Assembly (NCBI GenBank): GCA_017591395.1
Contig: WEDG01008786.1
Coordinates: 1 to 64,000 of the forward strand
Direction of reading: 5' to 3'
DNA length: 64,000 nt
Origin: Schistocephalus solidus
Taxonomy: Eukaryota > Platyhelminthes > Cestoda > Diphyllobothriidea > Diphyllobothriidae
This document shows, one piece after another, positions 59,601-64,000 of the stretch. The notes under the pieces were generated by a model. It was not told where the DNA came from, did not search any database, and saw nothing but the letters and a program-made list of their open reading frames with translations. The position numbers and the translations under genes are program-made. Positions within the stretch are counted from its first letter, which is position 1. Every line of letters starts with the position of its first letter.

Positions 59601-62600
59601 TTGCAGACGTCTCCTGTTACCATATCCTGTTTGGAGGCCATACAAGCAATACCAACCAAATTGTGCTGTCGTTAGCCACTTATTAGTCATCCTCTCTCCT
59701 TTTACGTCTTTCTGAAAATGCGCCCCTTCTATGTTGAATTCTTCCCCTTACCTGTTTCTGGACAGTTGCGGCAATTTGTATGCACAACCTGCAACCGGAT
59801 GGTCAAAGCGGGTCGTCTGGACGCAGTTCTCCTCACAGGCCTCGTCTCTGCTGACTTTATTGATCTGGTCCAGCACTACTTGAACCGCACCGGTGACGTC
59901 CAGACCGCGGCAATTGTAGGCCTGCATGCCTGCGCTCTGAGCACTCCCAGTGGCAGCCAGGCCAGTGTGGCCACTCAGCGATTGCTCGCCGGCACTGCGG
60001 CTGCTACCTACAGCACTGTGGGTCGCTATCCTTCCGCCTCGACAGTATCGGCACCCTCGCCGGCACAGTTAATGGCGACCGCAGCTAATCCATTGTCCTC
60101 GACTATGCGTCTTCGCCAGAGAGCCACGGACAAGGAGGCAACTGCGCAGTCGGCTGAGAGCATTACCCAGGGCGTGTCTGTCGTCCAGCTGGGCGGACGC
60201 AGGCTGGCAAACTGGATCCACAGGTTAGTCTGTCCTCAGCCCCTCTTGGCTCCAGCATACGACAAAAACAGTTCAGCCGTCGGTTTCGACGAGGTCCACC
60301 GTGCGCCTCACTATAAAGGGGGCGCAGGGATGCTTACTTGCGCGTGATTTATACTATAGTGAGAGTAGACTTGCGCTGCATCTACCGCACTCCCTCATCC
60401 CCTAACCACCTCGGTCCGGGGGCGAGAGAGGACGCGCGTGACGGGCGCGGCCGAAGCCGCCCCTAGGCATGCCGTCACACCTGGCTCGGATTCCACGGGC
60501 TGGGAGTGCTATAGAGGCCACATTAAGAAGGAGCCATTGCGGCCTGACTCAATCCACCAGTCGGCTACTTCACACAAAAACAAACTGGGCTGAATACGTG
60601 GTCCCAATAATCCCATCAGCCTTCCAAGCCACGGCTTTTAGTGCACCATGATAGCTTAAAGCGCATTTCTAGTGAGAAAACGGACTGAGCCGTCGACCTT
60701 ACTCTATTCCCATTCCATGTCCCCAGCCAGTCAGTTGTCTAGGTCGGAGAATGGGCGCCGTGACTGATATCTCTGATCACCTCGTTTGCGCGTGCCACAT
60801 ACATGACCTGCCCACCCTCAACCCCCAATAAAACACCAAGACGTCCTATTCTCTTTTTACTTTGGGGCTCAATCTAGAGCCATCGCAGGCAGTTGCATAG
60901 TGAATAGAATTATGTGTGGAGAAGCGTGAGTACCGAAGAAGGCAAGGGAAACTGGGATGATAATTTCTGACTTATTAGCCCTCATCAGGCAGCCATTCCC
61001 AATAGAAGATCATGAGGATCTAATATCCGACCCTTCGTTCATATTAATGAACGCCAGTGCATCTGCCAAGTCCGCGTACGGTGATTTACCTCACCAGTTA
61101 TACTGAAAAAACTGTAGATGACATCAAACTGCAATATTTTATTCGCGGCATGCGGAAGATCCGCCAAACCAATGTCCCTTTTGTCATTCATCTTCAGCTA
61201 CCGAGATTTGCTCGACCGGTGGCGGATGTGGTTCCACCGTGCCGATTTTGACAACTACTACCGATCGCGTTTGGTCGCCCACTTTGTGGTATCCACAGCC
61301 GCCTCCACCGCATCTGCCACATCAAGACCCTCTGTACCACCAACTCCGCAGCCGACGCCCGCCTATCGCGCGGAGGACCCCAACACAAGCGCCGAAAGTA
61401 CCAGTACCGGCACCTCGCATGCAACGGACCCGTCTTTTGCCGTTTTCGTCAGTGACGAGGGAGCTTCCGCTCGGGCCGCCGCACCGAAACCCACAGCCCC
61501 ATCTGTCACTCGCATTCGGACTGTGGGACTCCCTGCGGCTGCCAGTCAGGTTTGATATGTTCTGTCTTGCTCTGTAAACCACGGGGCATTTGTGTCACCA
61601 CTGCAGATAGCGGATCTCCTGGGAACAAGTCTGTCACTGGAGGGTCACACGCCGATGCCACTCCTTCCACAGGGGGTCACCAGTGTAACATACTGGGTAT
61701 TTTAATCAGGCTTGCAGTTGTTCTTATTTTTTTGACCAATTGCGGCTTGCAGGCAGTTATATCTGCTTCGTAGTGCTTTTGGAGCCAAATTAAGACAAAA
61801 GCGTTTATCTTAGATAAGCAGTCCTTCGAAGTGCTGTGGTTTGCGAAATCTGACTAAACAGCTTCTTCTATTTCCATCCTGTTTGTACAGTCGTACAGCA
61901 TTTGTTTTTATAAATGTATCGTCATTGAAAAGGAGTGTTCCTCTGCACATATAAACTCAGTCTCAGAATTTACGGTAAGAGTTTGGCGGATATACGGATG
62001 TCAGGTCCCACCTTGTACACTGAAGCTGTTGTTGCTTAGCACACAATTCGGCAATAATGTCAGCATAGGCTGTGCGAATCTCTTCTCAGCTAATTGATAG
62101 CTTTATTGCTGCGCGATATCCATCGTCTGAAGTTGTCGTAGCCTTGCTTTGCATCCAGTAGAGTGGACTTTCCACTTATATACTTCACCCGGTTTTTCCA
62201 CATGATACTAGATTCAGTGGCAAGGCAAATTTAAAACGGCTGAAGGCGGGTGCGAGCTCGGTGACTGACTAAGCTAAACAACCTGTCTACACGTGCCACA
62301 CACGACCCGTTATCCATTCCTCGTCTGAGGGTGCCTCGGATCTCACACAATTCCGATTGCATCATAATCCTCTACCCTCAGTAGGGCTGTCTTACTCCGT
62401 CAGCCAGCAACCTTCTAAATCATGACTTTTAGCATTTCATAGTAGTTTTAATTTGCGTTTTGCTGCCTGTATGGAGGACTTGAGCGCTGTATCCCGGCTG
62501 GGTAGACCTCACTCTGCTCCATCTCAGTCAAACTGACTGGAAATAGGTTTGGACGCAGTGGTCGACGCGATTTCTAATCGTCACCTCTCGTATGCCACGC

Positions 62601-64000
62601 AAAGAGACTGACCTATTCAGAGTATGCCGAGTAGATTGTTTTTGAGGTAAGAAACTTTATGGAGGCACACCACACATGCACGCTCAATCTATGGCTTAAA
62701 GCGTAAGCCGGGCGTGCGTTCGATTCGGACAGTCGGCGTCCGTAAGATAAGGAGCTTCAGCCAGGCGAAACACCCACTGCTCTGCCGACTTTGGTAAGTC
62801 ATAGGCTAACACGTTAGATAGCGGCGTCTGTTGGGAGTCGGGACTGTCCAAACTCCTTTGCGCTTAAAGTAGATCTACACCCGAATTGGCGCCCAATAGA
62901 CCGGAAAGCTGTACTCCCTCCCGCATACACAGCTCTGCGCTTTCATCTTCCGAGTTGCGATAGTGTCCCCTTAGCGACTAAACAGCCTTATAAGTATCAT
63001 TTCATTTGCTGTTATCGTCAGGTTACTTTATAGAAAGAAGATTTTTTGTGTTTACCGTTATGGCAATAATCATGCCCTATTCTTTCATTATTGTTTTCAT
63101 CGTGAACTGGAAATCGAAAGCAACATTGCAATTCCCACAGATTAGAGTGAGTGCAGACCTAAGAGACAAGTTCAGCTAGGCTGTAATCGCATGTGCCTGC
63201 GTGAACTTTCGCATGCCTACAGGAATTGTTCGGCAGATAGGAAAACAGCAAGCGATAATTATTAGGCACGGGCCCAAAGTTGCCATGCACGGCTTTTTCC
63301 TGAGGACGAAAGACTGCTCAAAATCTGGGGAAAAAAACTGGTTTGTTTTATTTTATGCCAGGCGTAAACTGTTGTTTTATTTACCCAGGCTAGTCTGAGT
63401 TTGTGTATACATGTATCCCAACTGACGTAGATCATGTGAATATCGACCGTCTCAGGTTGCTTTTTTCCTAAAACGAGGCCTGTATTTAATTTTGCCGCGG
63501 TCATCTTTTCCCACGACTAACGTTTGTCGAAGCCTAAACCTTTATTTGGAACTCGGTCAATCGATACATTACGCCATTTCGGTTTGGTTGTTTTGCAACT
63601 ACCGCTTGTATTGTTGTCAGTGTCATTCTGAGAATCGGCCCTAATATAAGCAAAAAATCTGTCCAGCCTCTCTATTCATACAACTGCCCCCGAAGCTCTA
63701 AATGTGGGCGCTGTTTAGTTTATTGCGGTGTATCGGTGATCTAAATCAGGGATGGTGATGTTATTATAATTCACAGCATCTGCCTTAGAAGGAGCATGCT
63801 AAAACTATGGCTTCATGGGGTCTTCAAAAGTTTAATGCTAATTTACCGAAAGTGACTTGTGTGGTCTATTAAAGTCGTCTTCTTCGCAGATCTTTGTAGC
63901 CTGTACCTTCTGCGGCTGGCGACTGGGCAACGTAGTTCGCTCCACCCAACGTCTTCCATCCGGTCTCGGCAGCGGCCTGCCCCGTCTGTCTACCGCCTCA
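17570..64000 (+). CDS. MIOS: MIOS, GATOR2 complex subunit (20 exons, partial at both ends)
   Basis: Mios is a scaffold subunit of GATOR2, which acts at the lysosome to relieve GATOR1 inhibition of mTORC1 in amino-acid sensing. The family has an N-terminal WD40 propeller, an alpha-solenoid and a C-terminal zinc-binding domain. Twenty + strand exons listed below join in one frame, and their phases match at every junction. The translation is collinear with vertebrate MIOS as I remember it: [71 protein letters not shown] and a closing ACTFCG. About 930 codons are visible. The N-terminal ~110 residues and the rest of the zinc domain are not seen. Introns reach 10 kb and are full of repeats. Long Ser/Ala/Pro-rich insertions in exons 18 and 19 are absent from the vertebrate protein. 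Identity is very likely; single exon edges are predictions. Confidence 0.93.
19124..19278 (+). CDS. MIOS: MIOS exon 2 (propeller)
   Basis: It starts in phase 0 after TTCTTTAG. It reads [11 protein letters not shown] then SILIWDV, matching vertebrate LAAGLDKHR...SVLIWDI. An in-frame stop follows at once. The chosen donor GTAATC at 19279 leaves phase 2, which fits exon 3. The start is firm; the end is less so. Confidence 0.8.
20979..21007 (+). CDS. MIOS: MIOS exon 3, 29-nt micro-exon
   Basis: This is a 29-nt micro-exon after ATCGCAG with a weak donor GTTTGC. It was chosen because it is the piece found that bridges phase 2 (exon 2) to phase 1 (exon 4). It supplies [10 protein letters not shown], which lines up with the vertebrate PLYELG segment. 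Transcript support would be needed to be sure. Confidence 0.6.
21120..21215 (+). CDS. MIOS: MIOS exon 4 (propeller)
   Basis: The acceptor is CTTTTTAG and the donor GTAAGT, phase 1 to 1. It encodes [16 protein letters not shown] then CLKVYDIS, matching vertebrate QNDACLSLCWLP...LAIFDLRN. Confidence 0.9.
21417..21511 (+). CDS. MIOS: MIOS exon 5 (propeller)
   Basis: The acceptor is CAAACCAG and the donor GTAAGT, phase 1 to 0. It encodes [19 protein letters not shown], a clear match to vertebrate VQGVTVDPYFHDRVASFYE. Confidence 0.93.
21512..23690 (+). other. MIOS intron 5, first part
   Basis: Nothing beyond unclassified, AT-rich intronic sequence is recognisable. There is no long ORF. Confidence 0.4.
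23691..23771 (+). tRNA. tRNA-like sequence (pseudo-tRNA or SINE head)
   Basis: GGCCTCG pairs with CGAGGCT as acceptor stem. The D arm (GCTC...GAGC) and a perfect T arm (GTGGG TTCGAAT CCCAC) are present. The anticodon stem is only four pairs (GGCT/AGCC) around a GTACTAA loop, and the variable region is long. A second copy at 41310-41382 shares the downstream flank (GAGGC.GCC..G.TTTT...TGGGTC). This favours a dispersed tRNA-derived repeat over a working gene. Confidence 0.45.
24024..24065 (+). CDS. MIOS: MIOS exon 6 (42-nt, propeller)
   Basis: It follows a long polypyrimidine tract and TTCAG. It encodes [14 protein letters not shown] in phase 0 to 0, matching vertebrate GQVAIWDLRKFEKP. The donor is GTATCC, which recurs at exon 11. 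Confidence 0.92.
24520..24575 (+). CDS. MIOS: MIOS exon 7 (56-nt, propeller)
   Basis: The acceptor is AGCTTTTAG and the donor GTACGT, phase 0 to 2. It encodes [18 protein letters not shown], aligned with vertebrate VLTLTEQPKPLTKVAWCP. A downstream AG at 24534-24535 was rejected because using it loses this match and breaks the phase. Confidence 0.9.
24675..24971 (+). repeat. tRNA-derived SINE, near-complete copy
   Basis: The head GAGCCCGTGGCTCAATGG with a B-box-like GGTTTGAGCC resembles a tRNA promoter. The body (TGGCTGATGATGGCT, TGGCCATTCCAGTCTCCC) and tail (GCGGCTGCTGGTGGGGTTC, GAGTTCCGTTAGC) recur at 50.6, 51.0-51.4, 52.7, 53.5-53.8 and 60.9 kb. It lies in MIOS intron 7. Confidence 0.75.
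27085..27206 (+). CDS. MIOS: MIOS exon 8 (propeller)
   Basis: A strong pyrimidine tract and CTCACAG precede it and GTAAGT follows, phase 2 to 1. It encodes [19 protein letters not shown], matching vertebrate TGLLATLTRDSNIIRLYDM. Confidence 0.92.
27295..27419 (+). CDS. MIOS: MIOS exon 9 (propeller)
   Basis: The acceptor is TTTTATAG and the donor GTAAGT, phase 1 to 0. It includes [19 protein letters not shown], which aligns with vertebrate ASFAWHPTSQNRMIVVTPN. The intron before it is only 88 nt. Confidence 0.92.
28054..28359 (+). CDS. MIOS: MIOS exon 10 (end of propeller)
   Basis: The acceptor is TTACTAG and the donor GTAAGT, phase 0 to 0, 102 codons. [13 protein letters not shown] and the closing [12 protein letters not shown] match vertebrate SLAWSP... 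and MRLRALSRYGLD. The middle is rich in Ala, Ser, Thr and Val and longer than in vertebrates. Confidence 0.88.
28627..29460 (+). pseudogene. RTE-like retrotransposon endonuclease remnant
   Basis: One open frame, 28627-29100, reads [20 protein letters not shown] and then, after ~80 residues, [20 protein letters not shown] with [11 protein letters not shown]. It follows the APE endonuclease order of RTE elements (GCWNVRTL at the start, ..FY..L......P....L.GD.NA). The catalytic GD.NA is changed to GAWSR. Beyond 29100 shifted frames still show NRLVVTNT. It sits in MIOS intron 10, same strand as the gene. Confidence 0.7.
30330..30640 (+). repeat. Degenerate tRNA-derived SINE fragments
   Basis: 30400-30520 resembles the SINE body and tail (AGGATGGCCAT...TGCCAATATTACT...CTGTGGGGTTCC). 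At 30551 a diverged head (AGTCGGTAATTCAATGGTTA AAGCGTTGG) resembles the SINE A-box region. Both are weak copies. Confidence 0.4.
30641..32104 (+). other. MIOS intron 10, remainder
   Basis: Unclassified sequence with short ORFs only. The ORF at 31132-31536 has no recognisable domain and was not called. Confidence 0.35.
32105..32177 (+). CDS. MIOS: MIOS exon 11 (start of solenoid)
   Basis: The acceptor is TAAATGCAG and the donor GTATCC, phase 0 to 1. It encodes [14 protein letters not shown], matching vertebrate AGNEDPQLKSLWYTLH. Confidence 0.88.
32358..32482 (+). repeat. (CCT)n microsatellite
   Basis: About 41 uninterrupted CCT/TCC triplets with one CCA near the end, in MIOS intron 11. The poly-Pro (and minus-strand poly-Arg) ORFs it creates are artefacts. 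Confidence 0.97.
33115..33156 (+). CDS. MIOS: MIOS exon 12 (42-nt)
   Basis: The acceptor is CCATTGCAG and the donor GTAAGT, phase 1 to 1. It encodes [13 protein letters not shown]. It aligns only loosely with the vertebrate KQYTEDMDQK region but fits the chain on both sides. Confidence 0.72.
33410..33800 (-). repeat. GC-rich dispersed repeat, two tandem units (200-bp period)
   Basis: The string GGGTTTTCATCCTCTCCCC begins at 33410 and again at 33610, giving an exact 200-bp period. Each unit carries CTTGACACCGG...CAGGTGGGGGAG and GTCACCGTCCCTGCACCACC. They are the reverse complement of the repeats at 44743-45457, 47700-47930, 55150-55480 and 60290-60560. Confidence 0.8.
34244..34409 (+). repeat. 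33-bp minisatellite, five units
   Basis: Five consecutive units of AAACGGAGGCTACGTTGTTG plus GCTTCCTCCTCAG, 33 bp each except the first (34 bp, one extra T). Since 33 is a multiple of three, both strands show open repeats ([11 protein letters not shown] and [11 protein letters not shown]), but the first unit breaks the frame. No splice context ties it to MIOS. Confidence 0.93.
35100..35427 (+). repeat. TIR repeat with telomere-like interior (copy with right end)
   Basis: The interior is a degenerate run of TAACCC-like units (CTTAACCCTAACATAAAATT and following). The right end, CCTGTTCCCGAGTCCTGTTT to CCATACAA at 35426, is the reverse complement of the left end of the copy at 44469. See the matching copies at 27735-27890, 44469-44722, 49855-50060 and 59541-59645. 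Confidence 0.6.
35460..35990 (-). pseudogene. Penelope-like element 3' region
   Basis: Minus frames read [21 protein letters not shown] and [17 protein letters not shown] and later [18 protein letters not shown]. The last frame overlaps the hammerhead-like motif at 35516-35557. A plus-strand relative spans 39760-40215. I assign it to a PLE because of the ribozyme and its position relative to it, not from a recognised catalytic domain. Confidence 0.45.
35516..35557 (-). ncRNA. Hammerhead-ribozyme-like motif, second family
   Basis: Minus strand order: GCCT (helix I), CTGATGA, one extra T, stem II GGAT...ATCC, GAAAC, GTC cleavage triplet, then AGGC closing helix I with four perfect pairs. Stem III is reduced to AC/GU, as in the minimal hammerheads reported from Penelope-like elements, which are thought to act as dimers. 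The extra base before stem II is a departure from the consensus. Confidence 0.55.
36440..36545 (+). repeat. Decayed copy of the 35.5-kb hammerhead element
   Basis: GTGAGAATCCGAACCGTCAGGCTAATAAAGC nearly repeats the minus-strand sequence at 35.5 kb over the 3' half of the motif. The CTGATGA core is replaced by a (TGG)n-like tract. The core is therefore lost. Confidence 0.6.
36790..37450 (-). pseudogene. RTE-like reverse transcriptase remnant
   Basis: Minus frames show [39 protein letters not shown] (the DLDYADDIALL box, here DLADN) and [13 protein letters not shown] shifted frame then shows [14 protein letters not shown]. The order is that of RTE-clade RT palm and thumb. The catalytic YADD is changed to LADN, so it is inactive. 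Confidence 0.7.
37451..39760. other. Decayed repeat DNA, unassigned
   Basis: Contains a 166-codon minus ORF (38840-38340) and a 123-codon minus ORF (39229-38858, with [20 protein letters not shown] and a poly-Pro tract). I recognise neither domain. They are plausibly retroelement coding debris in MIOS intron 12. Confidence 0.35.
39760..40215 (+). repeat. Plus-strand copy of the 35.5-kb PLE region, hammerhead decayed
   Basis: GTTACATCCTACAAATACTG and AATCCGGAACGTCAGGTGAATAAAG track the minus strand of 35500-35650. GAGCCGCGAGC and CATGCTCAGTGCTGAAAC track its upstream part. The hammerhead core reads TGGTGATGG instead of CTGATGA. Confidence 0.55.
41310..41382 (+). repeat. tRNA-like repeat, second copy
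   Basis: GTGGGCTCGAACCCCACCGAGGC is a T-arm plus acceptor 3' strand as at 23691-23771, and the sequence after it is also shared. The D arm is not preserved, so it is a decayed dispersed copy. Confidence 0.55.
42030..42540 (+). repeat. AT-rich dispersed repeat, copy A
   Basis: The segment GGCTCATTCAAAAGCCGGCATCTTACTGTGACTG and its flanks match 49633-49760 (ACTCATTGAAAAGTTGGCATCTTGGTGTAACTGG). The GTGCTTAAGTA...GTTTGCAGG block is also shared. No coding potential is recognised. Confidence 0.5.
43320..43518 (+). CDS. MIOS: MIOS exon 13 (solenoid)
   Basis: The acceptor is AAATTTCAG and the donor GTAAGC, phase 1 to 2. [14 protein letters not shown] and EWKGID align with vertebrate YAGIKSIVKSS and NWSGLD. 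The N-terminal part is Ala-rich. The intron before it is 10.2 kb. Confidence 0.85.
43676..43930 (+). pseudogene. Penelope-like element C-terminal tip
   Basis: The plus frame reads [15 protein letters not shown], matching LCDQKNFIQAPQLPWP of the minus-strand PLE at 3111-3503. About 180 bp on, CTGATGAGAGACTATCGAAAGC matches the hammerhead region at 2921-2960. Stem III and helix I no longer pair, so the ribozyme is decayed. Confidence 0.6.
44469..44722 (+). repeat. TIR repeat with telomere-like interior (copy with left end)
   Basis: Begins TTGTATGGACGCCTGAACAG at 44469. It continues into runs of TAACCCTAA-like units (44560-44722) and ends in a (CA)n tract at 44723-44743 where the next repeat starts. 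Confidence 0.65.
44743..45457 (+). repeat. GC-rich dispersed repeat, 369-bp tandem duplication
   Basis: CGACAGTTCGACC starts at 44743 and again at 45112, a 369-bp period. The two units are nearly identical (CAGGTGGCTGGCGCGGCTGG, GTTCGGCATTTGTTATGGGA and others). Partial copies at 47700-47930, 55150-55480 and 60290-60560 add a second module (AAGGAGCCATTGCAGCCTGA). Confidence 0.9.
45752..45868 (+). repeat. Short repeat, pair with 46620-46735
   Basis: Both contain TTTAAGTCCCCAT, then CTGTATGA, then CTCG.GTGAA and TCGTTATCATTTTTTG in the same order over ~115 bp. The family is not known to me. Confidence 0.6.
46620..46735 (+). repeat. Short repeat, pair with 45752-45868
   Basis: Second copy of the ~115 bp unit. 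It is followed at about 46790-46860 by GGCGAGCATACCTTTGATC, a decayed relative of the PLE 3' end at 2890-2985. Confidence 0.6.
47700..47945 (+). repeat. GC-rich dispersed repeat copy
   Basis: CTTGCGC...CTGCATCTACCGCACTCTC and GGGCGCAGGTGGCCGGCATGG match 44743-45457. It ends with the AAGAAGGAGCCGTTGTAGCC module. Confidence 0.7.
48401..48472 (+). CDS. MIOS: MIOS exon 14 (solenoid)
   Basis: The acceptor is CTCCTGCAG and the donor GTGAAT, phase 2 to 2. It encodes [19 protein letters not shown], aligned with vertebrate RILALQLCGWIKKGTDVDV. Confidence 0.87.
49855..50060 (-). repeat. Telomere-like degenerate array
   Basis: Plus strand shows TTAGGATTAGGGTTAAC and further GGGTTAGG/TTTAGGG units over ~180 bp, the inverted version of the arrays at 35.2 and 44.6 kb. 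It is an interstitial array in MIOS intron 14. Confidence 0.7.
50635..50755 (+). repeat. SINE tail fragment
   Basis: GTAGCCGCTGTGCGGCTGCTGG and GAGTGAGCCTCAAGGCACAG match the 3' half of the SINE at 24675-24971. Confidence 0.65.
50856..50953 (+). CDS. MIOS: MIOS exon 15 (solenoid)
   Basis: The acceptor is TTGTCCAG and the donor GTAGGC, phase 2 to 1. It encodes [20 protein letters not shown], a clear match to vertebrate GEWERAAAVALFNLDIRRAI. Confidence 0.94.
51030..51445 (-). repeat. Two tandem tRNA-derived SINE copies
   Basis: 51030-51215 is a SINE head and body in reverse (TGAGCACGGGTTTG, CATTTCTGGCTTATTAGCC). 51230-51445 is another reverse copy with tail then body (AACGGAACTCACTCG, GCCAGCAGCC, TGGTGCACCACC). 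Both lie on the minus strand in MIOS intron 15. Confidence 0.7.
51645..51971 (-). pseudogene. Penelope-like element 3' region with hammerhead-like motif
   Basis: A minus ORF (51971-51675) of 98 codons ends in [12 protein letters not shown]. It is followed at 51688-51652 by CTGAAGA, a six-pair stem II (GAGTAG/CTACTC), GAAAC and GTC. CTGAAGA fits the CUGANGA core. The layout mirrors the element at 35460-35990. Helix I is not well paired. PLE membership is inferred from that layout. Confidence 0.4.
52683..52872 (+). repeat. tRNA-derived SINE copy
   Basis: GAGCCCGTGGCTCAGCGGTT, GTGGGTTCGATCCTC and GGCCATTCCAGTCTCCC are closer to a tRNA A/B-box promoter than the 24.7-kb copy. The 3' tail module is missing. 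Confidence 0.75.
53463..53775. repeat. Two SINE parts joined in opposite orientation
   Basis: 53463-53605 is a reversed SINE body and head (AATGGTCATTTCTGGCTCAT, TTGAACCCCCGCCCCGTAGA). 53608-53775 is a forward tail module (TTGTCTTTGCCGGCATTGTT, GTGGGGCTCTAGAGTGAGAC). The junction is at about 53606. Confidence 0.65.
53985..54134. mobile_element. 150-bp MITE with 20-bp terminal inverted repeats
   Basis: The left end TAGGTAGGCGTGTAATACGG and the right end, reverse complemented, TAGGTGGGCGTGTAATACGG differ at one base. The interior is non-coding. No certain target-site duplication is visible (GGA flanks both sides). Family unassigned. Confidence 0.75.
54492..54727 (+). CDS. MIOS: MIOS exon 16 (solenoid)
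   Basis: The acceptor is TTCTACAG, phase 1 to 0. [20 protein letters not shown] and [12 protein letters not shown] match vertebrate VVAMALSGYTDEKNSLWRE and NPYLCVMFAFL. The donor is non-consensus GTTGGT. Confidence 0.93.
54869..54934 (+). CDS. MIOS: MIOS exon 17 (solenoid)
   Basis: The acceptor is TCTTCGCAG, phase 0 to 0. It encodes [18 protein letters not shown], matching vertebrate ENKVAVRDRVAFACKFL. The donor is GTTAGT. The intron before it is 141 nt. Confidence 0.93.
55150..55905 (+). repeat. GC-rich dispersed repeat with tandem 3' modules
   Basis: 55150-55390 matches the 44.7-kb unit. The second module (AAGGAGCCATTGCAGCCTGA...CAGCCACTTCACACC) occurs at about 55435 and, diverged, at about 55825 (AGGAGCCATCGCAGCCTGAC...CAGCCATTCACACAACAC). 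The open minus frames here are shadows of the repeat. Confidence 0.7.
56100..57560 (-). pseudogene. RTE-like retrotransposon 3' half with C2H2 zinc-finger tail
   Basis: Minus frame 57554-57075 carries the RT thumb end: [52 protein letters not shown] and [16 protein letters not shown] one-base shift in an A-run near 57100 leads into [19 protein letters not shown] and then fingers. These are CPCC...H...C (C2HC), CSHC...CH interrupted by a TAG, YHHC...H..H (first Cys lost), CPHC...H..R (last His lost) and [22 protein letters not shown] (complete C2H2). The element ends at 56128 (NLR then stop). Similar finger-tailed elements are, as I recall, common in diphyllobothriid tapeworms. It is inactive. 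Confidence 0.85.
58439..58740 (+). other. Possible PLE-like coding fragment
   Basis: A 95-codon frame with [20 protein letters not shown] and [14 protein letters not shown] resembles in order, but only loosely, the minus frame at 35740-35978 ([16 protein letters not shown]). It could equally be chance. No splice signals tie it to MIOS. Confidence 0.25.
59541..59645 (+). repeat. Short TIR repeat copy with both ends
   Basis: Left end GACAGGACATGGGAATAGGA and right end TCCTGTTACCATATCCTGTT...CCATACAA are imperfect inverted repeats of the family at 44469 and 35427. The telomere-like interior is missing, so this looks like an internally deleted copy of ~105 bp. Confidence 0.55.
59766..60223 (+). 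CDS. MIOS: MIOS exon 18 (solenoid, with low-complexity insertion)
   Basis: The acceptor is CTGGACAG and the donor GTTAGT, phase 0 to 2. [11 protein letters not shown] and NRTGDVQTA are near-identical to vertebrate GNLEGILLTGL and DRTGDVQTA. About 90 residues rich in Ala, Ser and Thr then precede NWIH, where vertebrates have about 15. Confidence 0.95.
60290..60860 (+). repeat. GC-rich dispersed repeat copy (both modules)
   Basis: CTTGCGCTGCATCTACCGCAC and CACGGGCTGGGAGTGC lead into AAGGAGCCATTGCGGCCTGA and CCACGGCTTTTAGTG, as at 55150-55700. It begins just after exon 18 of MIOS. Confidence 0.7.
60935..61050 (-). repeat. SINE fragment
   Basis: AAACTGGGATGATAATTTCTGACTTATTAGCC is the reverse of the SINE body (GGCTGATGATGGCT...GGCCATTCCAGTCTCCC). 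It is diverged. Confidence 0.5.
61198..61549 (+). CDS. MIOS: MIOS exon 19 (solenoid end plus Ser/Pro-rich linker)
   Basis: The acceptor is CATCTTCAG, phase 2 to 0. It opens with [18 protein letters not shown], matching vertebrate YRNLLDAWRFWHKRAEFD. About 95 Ser/Thr/Ala/Pro-rich residues then replace a ~10-residue vertebrate linker. The donor is GTTTGA. Confidence 0.93.
61550..63889 (+). other. MIOS intron 19
   Basis: Holds a diverged copy of the second module of the GC-rich repeat near 62300-62620 (CAGCCAGCAACCTTCTAAATCATGACTTTTAGC). No other gene or repeat is recognised. Confidence 0.45.
63890..64000 (+). CDS. MIOS: MIOS exon 20 (start of zinc domain, cut by window edge)
   Basis: The acceptor is TTCTTCGCAG, phase 0. 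[16 protein letters not shown] matches vertebrate VFVSCNFCGKS, giving the first CxxC zinc-ligand pair of the C-terminal domain. It is open to the right edge. Confidence 0.92.
   Translation, partial: MFVACTFCGWRLGNVVRSTQRLPSGLGSGLPRLSTAS

Noticed and set aside
1..64000. CRISPR arrays, bacterial operons, rRNA genes
   Set aside because: The window is eukaryotic; the tandem repeats seen are microsatellites, minisatellites or transposon modules, not spacer-separated direct repeats, and no rRNA sequence was recognised.

Overview
This is a eukaryotic, gene-poor and repeat-rich window, most likely from a flatworm and probably a diphyllobothriidean tapeworm (Schistocephalus/Spirometra/Dibothriocephalus type). 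The species is an inference. It rests on a protein-coding gene split into many short exons with large introns, on CR1-like, RTE-like and Penelope-like retroelements, and on an RTE element with a C2H2 zinc-finger tail that I associate with those genomes.

The one host gene is MIOS (Mio/SEA4), a WD40 and alpha-solenoid subunit of the GATOR2 complex, on the + strand. I assembled 20 exons between 17570 and the right edge. Splice phases agree across every junction, and the translation is collinear with vertebrate MIOS from the third or fourth propeller blade to the first CxxC of the C-terminal zinc domain. The N-terminal ~110 residues were not found, and the 3' end lies beyond the window. The gene covers more than 46 kb here with only about 2.8 kb of coding sequence.

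1-17.5 kb is a retroelement graveyard, mostly minus strand. It holds CR1-type ORF1 remnants (0.6-1.5 kb), a Penelope-like (PLE) GIY-YIG fragment with a hammerhead-ribozyme-like motif (2.9-3.5 kb), a decayed EN-RT LINE (3.9-6.06 kb), three copies of a ~690 bp LINE 3' end, and a nearly complete CR1-like element (9.99-14.35 kb) with few disabling changes. Further CR1 pieces lie at 14.5-16.3 kb.

17.5-64 kb is MIOS, with introns filled by tRNA-derived SINEs, an RTE endonuclease remnant (28.6-29.5 kb), an RTE reverse-transcriptase remnant (36.8-37.5 kb), PLE fragments with hammerhead-like motifs (35.5, 36.5, 40.2 and 51.7 kb), tandem GC-rich repeats (33.4, 44.7, 55.2 and 60.3 kb), TIR elements with telomere-like interiors, a 150 bp MITE, microsatellites and a minisatellite. 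A zinc-finger-tailed RTE 3' half lies at 56.1-57.6 kb.

The most interesting signals are the hammerhead-like motifs in at least two PLE families, the C2H2-tailed RTE, the TIR/telomere-like repeat family, and the Ser/Ala/Thr/Pro-rich insertions in the flatworm Mios protein.
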